Below, piece by piece: positions 34,176-42,486 of a stretch of 64,000 bases of DNA. The notes under the pieces are model-generated. The model was not told the DNA's origin and ran no database searches. It saw only the letters and a program-made list of their open reading frames with translations. Positions within the stretch are counted from its first letter, which is position 1, and every line of letters begins with the position of its first letter. The DNA comes from UBA11740 sp035635855 (GTDB lineage Bacteria; Acidobacteriota; Blastocatellia; Pyrinomonadales; Pyrinomonadaceae): the NCBI GenBank assembly GCA_035635855.1, contig DASQAF010000009.1:310001-374000 (forward strand), written 5' to 3'. The translations under genes and the position numbers were made by a program.

Positions 34176-35084
34176 CTAGCCATAATAAATCCTCACAAAA
34201 TCATGGTTAGCCTTAAGACGCTTTGTTCTTGGGTTATACACCGTGTTCCTGATTTCCGTCAGCAGTCTGATGTATGGCTCAGCAGCCGGACCCGTCATTT
34301 CCTGATCGATGCGCACCTCCTCGCCGCACTTTGCTACCCTCAGGACCGCCATCGTATTGTCTGACTTTTCAACCACCGCAAAGTCCAGCTGTTCGACGCG
34401 CCGCCTGAGTCGATGAAGAGGAAGCTTTCGGAGACGTCGAGATAAACGCCATTCTGTCCACGTTGGATAGCAGCCCAGGGCTCTTTTATCTTCCGACGAC
34501 ATCCGCTCCAGGATCTCGAAAATCGCTTCTCGCCGAAGAAACGAAAGCGGAATATCACAGTCCTTGTGCATGTGCGCCAGACATCTTCCGTTGTGATATT
34601 CGTCGGTCAAAGGGACGGACGCTTTCATAAACTCAAGCCTGGAAAAAAACAAGAGCGTTCGCTCGTGGTTAAAATCATCGGGCGCCAGTTTGCGGTTTAG
34701 AAGCTTCGCCAGATAGACCTGAATGGACGGATCAAACCATTCTTCTAAAGGTATTATGCTGAGCCCATAATAATTCTTCGCGTCGTTAAGAGTATCCTGC
34801 AAAACTGCCAGTGAAGTATCGTCAGTCCGGACCCTGGTTTCTTTCTTGATCAGTATGTACATCACCAGCAGATAAGACACGATCACCCCGGCAACGAGGG
34901 TTAGCGTGCGCAGGGAATACAAGTAGACCCAGGAAAAGCTTATCCAGGATTCAACCTTGTGACTGCGGTTGGCGACCACTGCTTCGAGAATTCCCTCGAC
35001 AATTATGCCGCCAAAGAGTGGAATGAGAAGATGAAACTTCGCGTGCTTTCTCAATCGATTGGTCAGAATCCACCAGATTGACAT
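34176..35084 (-). CDS. Unknown protein with two N-terminal membrane helices
   Basis: 302 aa from ATG 35084, with GGGAGG eight bases upstream; the frame continues to 35135 without an RBS. Two helices: FHLLIPLFGGIIVEGILEAVVA and TLTLVAGVIVSYLLVMYILI. The cytoplasmic remainder is helical and basic (SRRLRKLPLHRLRRRVEQLD). No family recognised. Base composition is visibly more AT-rich than its neighbours, which suggests acquisition. Confidence 0.65.
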   Translation of the reverse strand: MSIWWILTNRLRKHAKFHLLIPLFGGIIVEGILEAVVANRSHKVESWISFSWVYLYSLRTLTLVAGVIVSYLLVMYILIKKETRVRTDDTSLAVLQDTLNDAKNYYGLSIIPLEEWFDPSIQVYLAKLLNRKLAPDDFNHERTLLFFSRLEFMKASVPLTDEYHNGRCLAHMHKDCDIPLSFLRREAIFEILERMSSEDKRALGCYPTWTEWRLSRRLRKLPLHRLRRRVEQLDFAVVEKSDNTMAVLRVAKCGEEVRIDQEMTGPAAEPYIRLLTEIRNTVYNPRTKRLKANHDFVRIYYG

Positions 35085-35550
35085 GTCCAGATCCTCCCAA
35101 TTCCCCGGACTTCCACGACACGTTAGCGAGAACACTGAAGGCTAACTATCGCGTGTCCGAGTTGGCGTTTAAGGCTGGTGCGAGAAGGATGCGGCGTTGG
35201 TCGCAGGCTCTGGGAACCAGCCTGTTATTTTAGTTTCGAGTTCCGGTGTCGATCGCGAGTTTTGAGATTAGATGGAACCCGGTTTAGTAAACGTCCTTGC
35301 GAGATGCGCGAAGCATATTCCGGTCTTACTTTTATGTCAACAATAATCAAGAAAGTCCGGAGTTGTAGTGGGAGGCCGCAGAAAAGTGTTGGCGAGAGGT
35401 TTGACAGGTAATCGGCGCAGTTGATTTAGACTTGCGGAGGCACAGCCTCAGAAACGCTTCCGGACAGATATTTCCGGAAAGGTTGAGTCTTTCCGCACGG
35501 TGCCGCGGCAGAGCCGCAATGCCTTTCGCGATTGAAGGAGCTAATTCTGA
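35085..35550. other. Gene-free region with small hairpins
   Basis: No convincing coding frame. Three short hairpins lie near its end: GAGGC-ACA-GCCTC (35437-35449), TTCCGG...CCGGAA (35458-35479) and GCGGC-AGA-GCCGC (35505-35517), in REP-like style. The promoter of the 34176-35084 gene should lie near 35100-35200 but no clear boxes are seen. Confidence 0.45.
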
Positions 35551-36240
35551 TCAAGCCGTTTGCGCCGTCGTCATTAACAGATGCTTTCTGAAGTGCTCCA
35601 GCACCCGCGCCCACGCATCGGCTGCCGCTTCCGCGTTGTAGACTTCCGGTCTCGTGTCGTTGAAGAAAGCGTGGTCCGCATCGTAGCTGACTATTTCAAC
35701 CGGCAGGTTGTATTTCCTGGCCGCCTCGCGCAACTGATTAACTTTTTCGGGATTGATCCACGCGTCGCGCTTGCCCGCGATGAATAGAGTCGGCACCCTT
35801 AGTTTTACCAAAACACGCTCATCAGGAATGTCGCCATAGAACGGCGCGGCTGCTTTGAGTTCCGCCATCTCGCACGCGGCGCGCAGCGCAAACGTGCCAC
35901 CCATGCAGTAACCGGTAATTGCGAATCGCTTGATGCCGTAAGTCTCTTCCGCCGCGTCCATTGCCTTGCGAATTATTTCCAGTCCGTCGTCCATCGCCAG
36001 CGCCTGCATCAGCGCCGAGGCTTCGGCGGTGTCGGCGGCGACTCGCCCGCGATAAAGATCCGGCGCCACGCACAGATAGCCTTCGTCCGCATACCGCCCT
36101 GCAAGATCGCGAATATGATCGTTGATGCCCCAGTATTCCTGGATCAAAATAACACCGGCATCGACTTCCGTGTGTGGACGCGCGACATACGCCGTGGTGG
36201 CGCCGCGCGAGGTCGTTAGATTCAGAGTCTCGACATTCAT
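35551..36240 (-). CDS. Dienelactone hydrolase family alpha/beta hydrolase
   Basis: 229 aa. Nucleophile Cys in FAITGYCMGGTFAL, Asp in GKRDAWI, His in DADHAFF: the Cys-Asp-His triad of dienelactone hydrolases. The VILIQEYWGINDHIRDLAGRYADEGY N-terminus is also typical. Cytoplasmic. Natural substrate unknown; no aromatic-degradation genes nearby. Confidence 0.9.
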   Translation of the reverse strand: MNVETLNLTTSRGATTAYVARPHTEVDAGVILIQEYWGINDHIRDLAGRYADEGYLCVAPDLYRGRVAADTAEASALMQALAMDDGLEIIRKAMDAAEETYGIKRFAITGYCMGGTFALRAACEMAELKAAAPFYGDIPDERVLVKLRVPTLFIAGKRDAWINPEKVNQLREAARKYNLPVEIVSYDADHAFFNDTRPEVYNAEAAADAWARVLEHFRKHLLMTTAQTA

Positions 36241-36352
36241 GACTAATCCCTCTTCTTTGGAATTCCAGTTTATGCTTGCTTTGTTTGCAGGAATTATATT
36301 GCATCCACACGTGGATCCGCAGCACTGGGAACGCGGGCGCCTTCGCTGTCAG

Positions 36353-36493
36353 AACCGCCTGCGGTAGCGGGCGGTTGATCTGAATCACCGGCATTCATAC
36401 AAGATAAGAGATCGACCGGCTATGGTAGCGGCTGGGTGATCTGTATCGCCGGCATCCATATAAGAGATCAACCGCCCGCTACCGCAGGCGGTT
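36353..36493. repeat. REP-like hairpins, family A copies 2 and 3 with a ~58-bp tandem duplication
   Basis: AACCGCC...GGCGGTT at 36353-36376 (inverted) and at 36470-36493, head to head. Between them a unit (GGTAGCGG, TGATCTG, ATC-CCGGCAT, AAGAGATC) is repeated twice in direct orientation with small changes. Third copy at 5956. Lies in the ~350-base gap between two divergent genes, where I see no coding frame. Confidence 0.8.
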
Positions 36494-36593
36494 CTGACTC
36501 CATTCTGTTGCGCCGCGCGCTGTGATATAACTTTGCCGCTTGCCCTGAATCAGCTTTTACGATTTCTTTGAACCTAACCCAAGAGAGAAAAAG

Positions 36594-38360
36594 ATGAGAA
36601 TCCTATTCGCGATAGTGAGCCTGCTGATAGTCAGCCTTGTTCCAACTATCACTAGAGTTGAGCCGGCCGATCTAATCTTCACCAATGCCAACGTCTACAC
36701 CGCGAATGATCAGCAGCCGAGGGCGGAAGCAGTGGCGGTTAAGATGGATCGCATCGTCTTTGTTGGCTCGAATGCCGAAGCGAAGAAGTACCAGGGCGGG
36801 AACACCAGAGTCATCGATCTCCATGGCGTGACTGTGCTTCCCGGAATGACCGACGCGCATCATCATCTGGAGGGAGTCGGCTTTCGCGAGATGACGCTGA
36901 ACCTCGAAGGCATCACGAATCTCCAGGATTTCCTCGCCAAGGTCAAAGCCAGAGTCGCTCAGGCAAAGCCCGGTGAATGGGTGACCGGGCGCGGCTGGAT
37001 TGAAACCTTTTGGACACCGCCGGTTTTTCCCACACGTTGGGACCTGGACAAGGTCGCGCCAAACAATCCCGTGATTCTGCAGAGAGCAGACGGGCATGGC
37101 ACCGTCGTGAACAGCGCCGCGTTGAAGATCGCCGGCATTACGAGGGACACGCCAAGTCCTTTCGGCGGTGAGATCTCGAAAGACAAACTGAGCGGCGAGC
37201 CAAACGGGATGTTGCTGGACGCGGCGCGCGGTCTGGTGGCGAAATACTTTCCGCGCACCACTCCCGCCGAGGCCGAACGCGCGGTCGAGCTCGGAGTACA
37301 GAGAGATATCGGACTGGGCTGGACGCAGGTCCAAAATCCTGGTGGAAGTTACGAAGACATCGCTATCTACCGAAAGTTCTACACTGAAGGAAAGATCAAG
37401 CTCCGCATTTACAAAGTACTTTCCGCTCCGGGAAAGGAAGCTCAACGGCTCCTGGCAGAGGGACCAATCATCGGCGCTTACGGCAATCACCTTACCGTTC
37501 GCGCTCTCAAATTTTATGCGGATGGCTCGCTCGGTTCACGCAGCGCCGCCTTGCTCGCGCCCTATTCAGATGCTCCTGATACTTCCGGCTTCCTGACCAT
37601 CAAGGAAGAAAATCTGCTGCCCATGCTGGAAGAAGCTTTGCGAAAGGGCATTCAGGTTGAGACGCACGCCATCGGCGATCTCGGTAATCGCTTTATTCTC
37701 GACGAGTACGAGAAAGCGCTGAAAGCTGTGCCCGCTAATCAACGAAAAATCGCTGATCCTCGCTGGCGCGTTGAGCACTCGCAGATTGTGAATCCGCTTG
37801 ATATTCCCCGCTTCAAAAAACTCGGCATCATCCCTTCGATGCAGGCGTCGCATGCTATCGGTGATTTGCATTTCGCGCCTGCCCGTCTGGGAATCAAGCG
37901 ACTGGAAGGCGCCTATGCGTGGAACAGTTTCCTCAAGTCAGGCGTAGTTGTTCCCGGAGGCTCCGACGCGCCGGTCGAACGCGGCGAACCGATGATCGAA
38001 TTTTACGCGGCGGTCGCGCGCAAGGACATCAAGGGATGGTCCGGCGAAGGCTGGCATCCCGAAGAAGCACTGACAAGAGATCAGGCGTTGAAGATGCTTA
38101 CCATCTGGCCCGCGTACGCGGCCTTTGAAGAAAACTTACGCGGCAGTATTGAAGTAGGAAAGCTTGCCGACCTGACAGTACTCTCTGCCGACATCATGAG
38201 GATTCCCGAGCTGGATATTCTGAAGACGCATTGCGTGATGACCATGATCGGCGGAGAAATTGTTTACCAGGCCGCCCCCGGCGCGGCGGCGCTCGAGACG
38301 GATTTCAGTCAACTGCCGGCAACCGAGCTTTGGTGGGCGAGCAACGCAGATGATGATTGA
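36594..38360 (+). CDS. Exported amidohydrolase (YtcJ/Amidohydrolase_3 type)
   Basis: 588 aa. Signal-like N-terminus. LIFTNANVYTANDQQPRAEAVAVK and VTVLPGMTDAHHHLEG give the amidohydrolase beta-sandwich and the metal HxH. Further residues: HAIGDLGNRF, WRVEHSQIV, GSDAPVERGEPM (final Asp). GKLADLTVLS closes the sandwich. Members cleave amide or ester bonds of small molecules. The specific substrate cannot be read. Probably periplasmic. Confidence 0.88.
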   Translation: MRILFAIVSLLIVSLVPTITRVEPADLIFTNANVYTANDQQPRAEAVAVKMDRIVFVGSNAEAKKYQGGNTRVIDLHGVTVLPGMTDAHHHLEGVGFREMTLNLEGITNLQDFLAKVKARVAQAKPGEWVTGRGWIETFWTPPVFPTRWDLDKVAPNNPVILQRADGHGTVVNSAALKIAGITRDTPSPFGGEISKDKLSGEPNGMLLDAARGLVAKYFPRTTPAEAERAVELGVQRDIGLGWTQVQNPGGSYEDIAIYRKFYTEGKIKLRIYKVLSAPGKEAQRLLAEGPIIGAYGNHLTVRALKFYADGSLGSRSAALLAPYSDAPDTSGFLTIKEENLLPMLEEALRKGIQVETHAIGDLGNRFILDEYEKALKAVPANQRKIADPRWRVEHSQIVNPLDIPRFKKLGIIPSMQASHAIGDLHFAPARLGIKRLEGAYAWNSFLKSGVVVPGGSDAPVERGEPMIEFYAAVARKDIKGWSGEGWHPEEALTRDQALKMLTIWPAYAAFEENLRGSIEVGKLADLTVLSADIMRIPELDILKTHCVMTMIGGEIVYQAAPGAAALETDFSQLPATELWWASNADDD

Positions 38361-38410
38361 GGCGATCTTAGGCCGCTATCATTCGTCAGGGCACTCACGA
38401 CGGAGGTCTT

Positions 38411-40051
38411 ATGAAACTCAGTAGATTGTTTCTCGGAGCATCGCTTGCCGTGCTCTTCTGCCCGTTTACGCCGAGAGCGCAAGAGACGCATCAGCATAAA
38501 CATGAGATGAGTGAAAAACTCGGCCGCGTGAACTTTCCTGTGTCGTGCAATAGAGCGGCACAGCAGCAATTCAATCGCGCGATAGCACTCTTGCATTCCT
38601 TCTGGTACGAGGAAGCCGAGAAAGGATTCGTTGAAGTAACAAAGACCGATCCGAAATGTGGCATGGGTTATTGGGGAATCGCCATGAGCTCCTATCACCC
38701 GGTCTGGGCGCCGCCAGTCGCAGCCGAGTTACGGAACGGCGTGGCCGCCATGCAAAAGGCAAACGTGATTGGGGCACAAACGCAAAGGGAGCGGGATTAC
38801 ATCAAGGCGATCGAAGCTTTCTACCAGGATGCAGACAAGATCGATCACCGAACTCGCGCCCTCGCTTATGAAAAGGCAATGGAACAACTTTACCTTCGTT
38901 ACCCAAAAGATCATGAAGCCGCCGTTTTCTATGCGCTCGCCCTGCTGGGAACTGCACTACCAACCGACAAGACCTACGCCAATCAGAAGAAAGCTGCCGA
39001 GATTCTGAATAAGATTCTGTCCAGCGAGCCTGAGCATCCGGGCGTGGCCCACTATCTAATCCATAGTTTCGATTATCCCGCGCTGGCGCCGCTGGCGCTG
39101 GCTGCTGCCCGCAGTTACGCCAGGATTGCTCCTTCCTCGCCGCACGCGCTGCACATGCCATCTCATATTTTCACCCGGCTCGGGCTGTGGCAGGAATCGA
39201 TCGAATCAAATATCGCTTCTGCCGCCGCGGCGAAGGATCACGTGGCCAGAACGCATCCGGGCGCAGCCTCATTCGATCAGCTTCATGCCATGGATTATCT
39301 GGCATATGCATATCTGCAAACCGCCCAGGATGGAAAAGCAAAAGAGATCGTCAACGCCCTTTACGGGATGAATAAGGTGGATGCTAATAACTTCGCAGCC
39401 GCTTACGCCTTCGCGGCGATCCCCGCCCGTTATGCACTTGAAAGACGTCAATGGACTGAAGCCGCCGCGCTCAAAGTACATCCCGCAGACTTTCCCTGGA
39501 AGAACTTCGCTTATGCTGAGGCAATGATCTATTTCGCCAGGAGCCTGGGCGCATCGAGGAGCGGCGACACGACCGGCGCGAGCAAAGAGGTCGAGCGGCT
39601 AAGTTCGATTCAGAAATCGCTCGCGGAAGCCAAAGAGAATTACTGGGCCACACAAGTTGAGATTCAGCGCCGGACGGCGGCAGCGTGGCTCGCTCATGCG
39701 GAAGGTAAACAGGAAGAGGCTTTGAGGCTTATGCGGTCCGGGGCCGATCTGGAAGACACGACTGAGAAGCATCCGGTGACGCCTGGCGCGATTGTTCCGG
39801 CGCGCGAGTTGTTGGGCGAGTTGCTGCTCGAACTTCGTGAGCCGCTGCAGGCATTGAAGGAATTCGAGGCCTCGCTCCTGGTTTCGCCGAACCGATTCAA
39901 CGGACTGTATGGCGCGGCAAGAGCAGCCGAGCTTTCTGGAGATCGAGAGAAAGCCAGAACATTCTATGCAAAGTTGACCGCCCTGGGTGAACGGTCCGAT
40001 GGCCAGAGGCCCGAGCTGCAAGCAGCGAAGGTGTTTCTCGCGAGTAGATAA
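38411..40051 (+). CDS. Secreted TPR protein
   Basis: 546 aa; GGAGG before ATG 38411. Signal peptide MKLSRLFLGASLAVLFCPFTPRAQ, then a His-rich patch (ETHQHKHEM). TPR-like helices run through the chain (FNRAIALLHSFWYEEAEKGFVEV, AAEILNKILSSEPEHPGVAHYLIHSFDYP, ALKEFEASLLVSPNRFNGLYGAARAAELSG). Many such proteins occur in Acidobacteria and related groups, without known function. Periplasmic or surface protein-interaction role likely. Confidence 0.8.
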   Translation: MKLSRLFLGASLAVLFCPFTPRAQETHQHKHEMSEKLGRVNFPVSCNRAAQQQFNRAIALLHSFWYEEAEKGFVEVTKTDPKCGMGYWGIAMSSYHPVWAPPVAAELRNGVAAMQKANVIGAQTQRERDYIKAIEAFYQDADKIDHRTRALAYEKAMEQLYLRYPKDHEAAVFYALALLGTALPTDKTYANQKKAAEILNKILSSEPEHPGVAHYLIHSFDYPALAPLALAAARSYARIAPSSPHALHMPSHIFTRLGLWQESIESNIASAAAAKDHVARTHPGAASFDQLHAMDYLAYAYLQTAQDGKAKEIVNALYGMNKVDANNFAAAYAFAAIPARYALERRQWTEAAALKVHPADFPWKNFAYAEAMIYFARSLGASRSGDTTGASKEVERLSSIQKSLAEAKENYWATQVEIQRRTAAAWLAHAEGKQEEALRLMRSGADLEDTTEKHPVTPGAIVPARELLGELLLELREPLQALKEFEASLLVSPNRFNGLYGAARAAELSGDREKARTFYAKLTALGERSDGQRPELQAAKVFLASR

Positions 40052-40118
40052 TTGGACGACGTAATCGGCGGCGAGATTGTTACTCGCAATCTACTTCCCT
40101 TCGTAGACGTCGCCAATG

Positions 40119-40220
40119 AGCCTGCGCAGCAGGCGGTTAGAGTAATAGCCCCTGGCGAGGCTTGGCCGAGCCTGGGGTGACCGGCCCGAAATGAATCTAG
40201 CCTGCGAAGCAGGCGACAGA
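40119..40220. repeat. Left inverted repeat of the RAYT element
   Basis: About 102 bases containing GCCTGC-GCA-GCAGGC (near 40120-40134), CCCCTGGCGAGGC...GCCGAGCCTGGGG (40150-40177) and GCCTGC-GAA-GCAGGC (40200-40214). The reverse complement of 40675-40782 matches it closely, feature by feature. Confidence 0.88.
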
Positions 40221-40230
40221 GGTATTGACA

Positions 40231-40671
40231 ATGTCATACACCAATCTCCTCTATCACATCGTTTATGCAACAAAGGAACGCGCGCCGCTAATCACTAAAA
40301 CATTGCGTCCTCGTCTGCATGAATACCTCGGCGGGACCGTGCGCGGCTTAGGTGGCATTGCTTTGGAAATAGACGGAACTGCCGATCATGTTCACGTACT
40401 GGCTAAACTACGACCGACAATCTCGGTTTCGGAATTCCTCAGCAAGCTAAAGTCTGGTTCGTCGGGTTGGGCCAAGCGGCAGACCGCGGGGAGATTTGGC
40501 TGGCAGGCGCGATTCGCAGCTTTCACTGTAAGCGAATCGCAAGTCGAGCGGGTACGGACGTACATTCGTAACCAAGAACAGCATCATCGAAGGCAAACGT
40601 TTGAGGAAGAGTTTAAGAAGTTGCTGCACGCGCACAATATTAATTTCGATGAGGCTCATCCATGGGGATAA
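40231..40671 (+). CDS. REP-associated tyrosine transposase (Y1, HUH)
   Basis: 146 aa from ATG 40231 (a TTG at 40225 would add two residues). MSYTNLLYHIVYATKERAPL is the family N-terminus. The HUH motif is His53-Val-His55 (DHVHVL). The catalytic Tyr is Tyr111 in YIRNQEQHHRRQTFEEE. Cuts single-stranded DNA at hairpin-adjacent sites and forms a phosphotyrosine link. Flanked by inverted REP-like repeats, its probable substrates. Apparently intact. Confidence 0.93.
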   Translation: MSYTNLLYHIVYATKERAPLITKTLRPRLHEYLGGTVRGLGGIALEIDGTADHVHVLAKLRPTISVSEFLSKLKSGSSGWAKRQTAGRFGWQARFAAFTVSESQVERVRTYIRNQEQHHRRQTFEEEFKKLLHAHNINFDEAHPWG

Positions 40672-40674
40672 TGG

Positions 40675-40782
40675 TCTGTCGCCAGCTTCGCAGGCTCTGA
40701 TATTTTTTCCGTCCGTGTCCCCCAGGCTCGGCTGCGCCTCGCCAGGGGCTATTATTCTAGTCGCCTGCTGGCGCAGGCTGCT
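40675..40782. repeat. Right inverted repeat of the RAYT element
   Basis: About 108 bases, reverse complement of the left arm with scattered changes. Shared blocks: GACAGA/TCTGTC edge, CCTGCGAAGC, GCCGAGCCTGGGG, AATAGCCCCTGGCGAGGC, GCAGGCG. It begins four bases after the transposase stop. Confidence 0.88.
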
Positions 40783-40837
40783 TATGACTATGCATGGAGG
40801 TGAGATTGTCAGTGATCCAAGATAGCGCAGCGAAGAC

Positions 40838-42331
40838 ATGTTCGAGACACTAAAGACTGCTTTCCTCGAATATCTTGAGCAGGTAGCTCTGAGGCTGCGA
40901 CCTACGGGCGGCGGTGCAGGACGGCTTTATGTCCTCCGTAATCCTGTTGTCGAACTAAACACTATTGTCGAGACGCTAGAACAGAGTGAATCCTTCAAAC
41001 GGCTAATGGAAGGTACTCAACATGAGTTTCCGCCCAAGGGTGTGGGGATCGTTAATTATTGGCAATACGACATTCAACACTTCTTTCGACGAACAGGTTC
41101 GTACGAAGACATCTATGGCGGACAAGCAATCAATCTCGACGATCTATTTCAAGGGTATTTGGCGGCCCTTCAAAGGGAAACGGTTCAAGTCCGATGTTTG
41201 GCTCCCATTAATGCCGTCGACTTCGGAATGATTCCTCTGGATCTTGGCGAGTTCTCAATTAGAAAGTTCTCAAAGGCAGAACTTGACCTGATCTTCGAGA
41301 ATGAAAGGCGTCGGCTGTTTTACCCGCTTAGCGTGGTCGACTCGACAAGGCTTGAGGCCTATTGGTGCATAGACATCACTGAAAGTATTCCTCGGCAAAC
41401 TCTCGGCGAACAATTGGCTTGGGACTCGACCGCTTCTTTCGCGAAGGAAATAAGTGTTTTCCCAAAGGCAATCGAGTCAGCAGTAAAGAAGCTTGCTCTG
41501 TACGATTGGCAGCGGCTGTTGGACGATGGACCCTATCCAAACTCTCAAGATACGTGGGAATTGCCGATAGGCTGGTGTCGATTCGAAATTCCTTGTGTGC
41601 TGGTGCTGAGCGACGATCTGTTGTCTGCTCCGCATTACGCCCCCCAAGTTCCCGAAATAGATCAAGAACCCAAGTCAGTGGGCGAACCAGGTAGTGACGA
41701 AGTGGTCTGGGAGCCCGCCTATCTCAGTCTGAGCGAAGATGAGGCGGCGCGATTTACTGCCTTCATTCGTCGGTTGAATGATGTTCTATCACGATTGATC
41801 ACACATCCTGAGTGGTTGTTCATAGATATCGCTCTCGGCTTCTTGGTAAAGGCATTCTTTTCGGAAGGGCTGCAGCAGCTGCTTTGGCACATCAGCACAT
41901 TGGAGGCACTGGTAGGTGAGAAGAAGGAAGGTCTCACGGATTTACTAGGTCGACGAGTTGGCTGCGTCATTGGTAAGACAAAGAAGGAACGAGCAAAGAT
42001 TCAAAAACGCTTCAAAAAACTATATGACTTCCGATCCGATCTTGTGCATGGTAACCGAGAGTTATTAAAAGAAGATCGGATCCACTTTGGACATTTACGC
42101 GAAGCGCGCCGCATCGCGAGAGAGTCGTTGGTATGGTTTTTGAAATGCCTAGATCAAATAGAAGGGCGGTTTACTGAAGACCCGTGTGTAGCAGGTCTAC
42201 CGGAGCGTGAGGACGTTCTTGCTTCGCTTGACATGAAAAGCGATCGTAGAGCCAAAGTTCAGTGGCTGCTAGGAAAGTTACCGGAAGAATTTCCGCATGT
42301 CCCTGAGTGGGATGACAGTTCTATTATTTGA
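40838..42331 (+). CDS. ApeA-like HEPN domain protein, candidate defence gene
   Basis: 497 aa. About 340-450 is a HEPN-type domain: LLWHISTLEALVGEKKEGLTD, then KKLYDFRSDLVHGNRELL with the R-x4-H ribonuclease motif (Arg399, His404). The N-terminal ~330 residues are a beta/alpha region of unknown fold. HEPN proteins cleave RNA. ApeA was reported as an anti-phage protein acting through a HEPN domain. AT-richer than its neighbours and immediately beside a mobile element, as expected for an acquired defence gene. Target unknown; single-gene system assumed. Confidence 0.75.
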   Translation: MFETLKTAFLEYLEQVALRLRPTGGGAGRLYVLRNPVVELNTIVETLEQSESFKRLMEGTQHEFPPKGVGIVNYWQYDIQHFFRRTGSYEDIYGGQAINLDDLFQGYLAALQRETVQVRCLAPINAVDFGMIPLDLGEFSIRKFSKAELDLIFENERRRLFYPLSVVDSTRLEAYWCIDITESIPRQTLGEQLAWDSTASFAKEISVFPKAIESAVKKLALYDWQRLLDDGPYPNSQDTWELPIGWCRFEIPCVLVLSDDLLSAPHYAPQVPEIDQEPKSVGEPGSDEVVWEPAYLSLSEDEAARFTAFIRRLNDVLSRLITHPEWLFIDIALGFLVKAFFSEGLQQLLWHISTLEALVGEKKEGLTDLLGRRVGCVIGKTKKERAKIQKRFKKLYDFRSDLVHGNRELLKEDRIHFGHLREARRIARESLVWFLKCLDQIEGRFTEDPCVAGLPEREDVLASLDMKSDRRAKVQWLLGKLPEEFPHVPEWDDSSII

Positions 42332-42351
42332 GTACGTCGCAAGGACTTCTT

Positions 42352-42396
42352 ATGAAACGTGAGCCTTCCCGCCGCAACTTTTTCCGCTCGGCTTAA
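42352..42396 (+). pseudogene. Remnant of a Tat signal peptide gene
   Basis: ATG 42352 encodes MKREPSRRNFFRSA and then TAA. SRRNFFRSA is a twin-arginine start (RRxFF), but the hydrophobic region and mature protein are gone. Probably the 5' stump of a deleted exported-protein gene, at the junction of the HEPN island and the DUF445 gene. Confidence 0.5.
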
Positions 42397-42486
42397 AACG
42401 ACGGGTCTTGAGACTACTGGAGCATCACCATCGATCCCATCACCTTCAAGATTCTGATTGTCGCGGCCATCGTCGTTATTGCGACC

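Larger units (their letters stand above)
40119..40782 (+). mobile_element. REP-RAYT-REP element (IS200/IS605-related)
   Basis: A Y1 transposase gene (40231-40671) lies between ~100-bp inverted repeats, each with two or three foldable hairpins. This is the arrangement of REP-associated tyrosine transposases, which act on REP/BIME sequences. The repeats contain AATAGCCCCTGGCGAGGC in both arms. Inserted between a TPR gene and an ApeA-like HEPN gene. Confidence 0.88.

Noticed and set aside
35178..35411. Small open frame upstream of the dienelactone hydrolase
   Set aside because: No RBS, no motif, and low-quality composition; treated as gene-free sequence.
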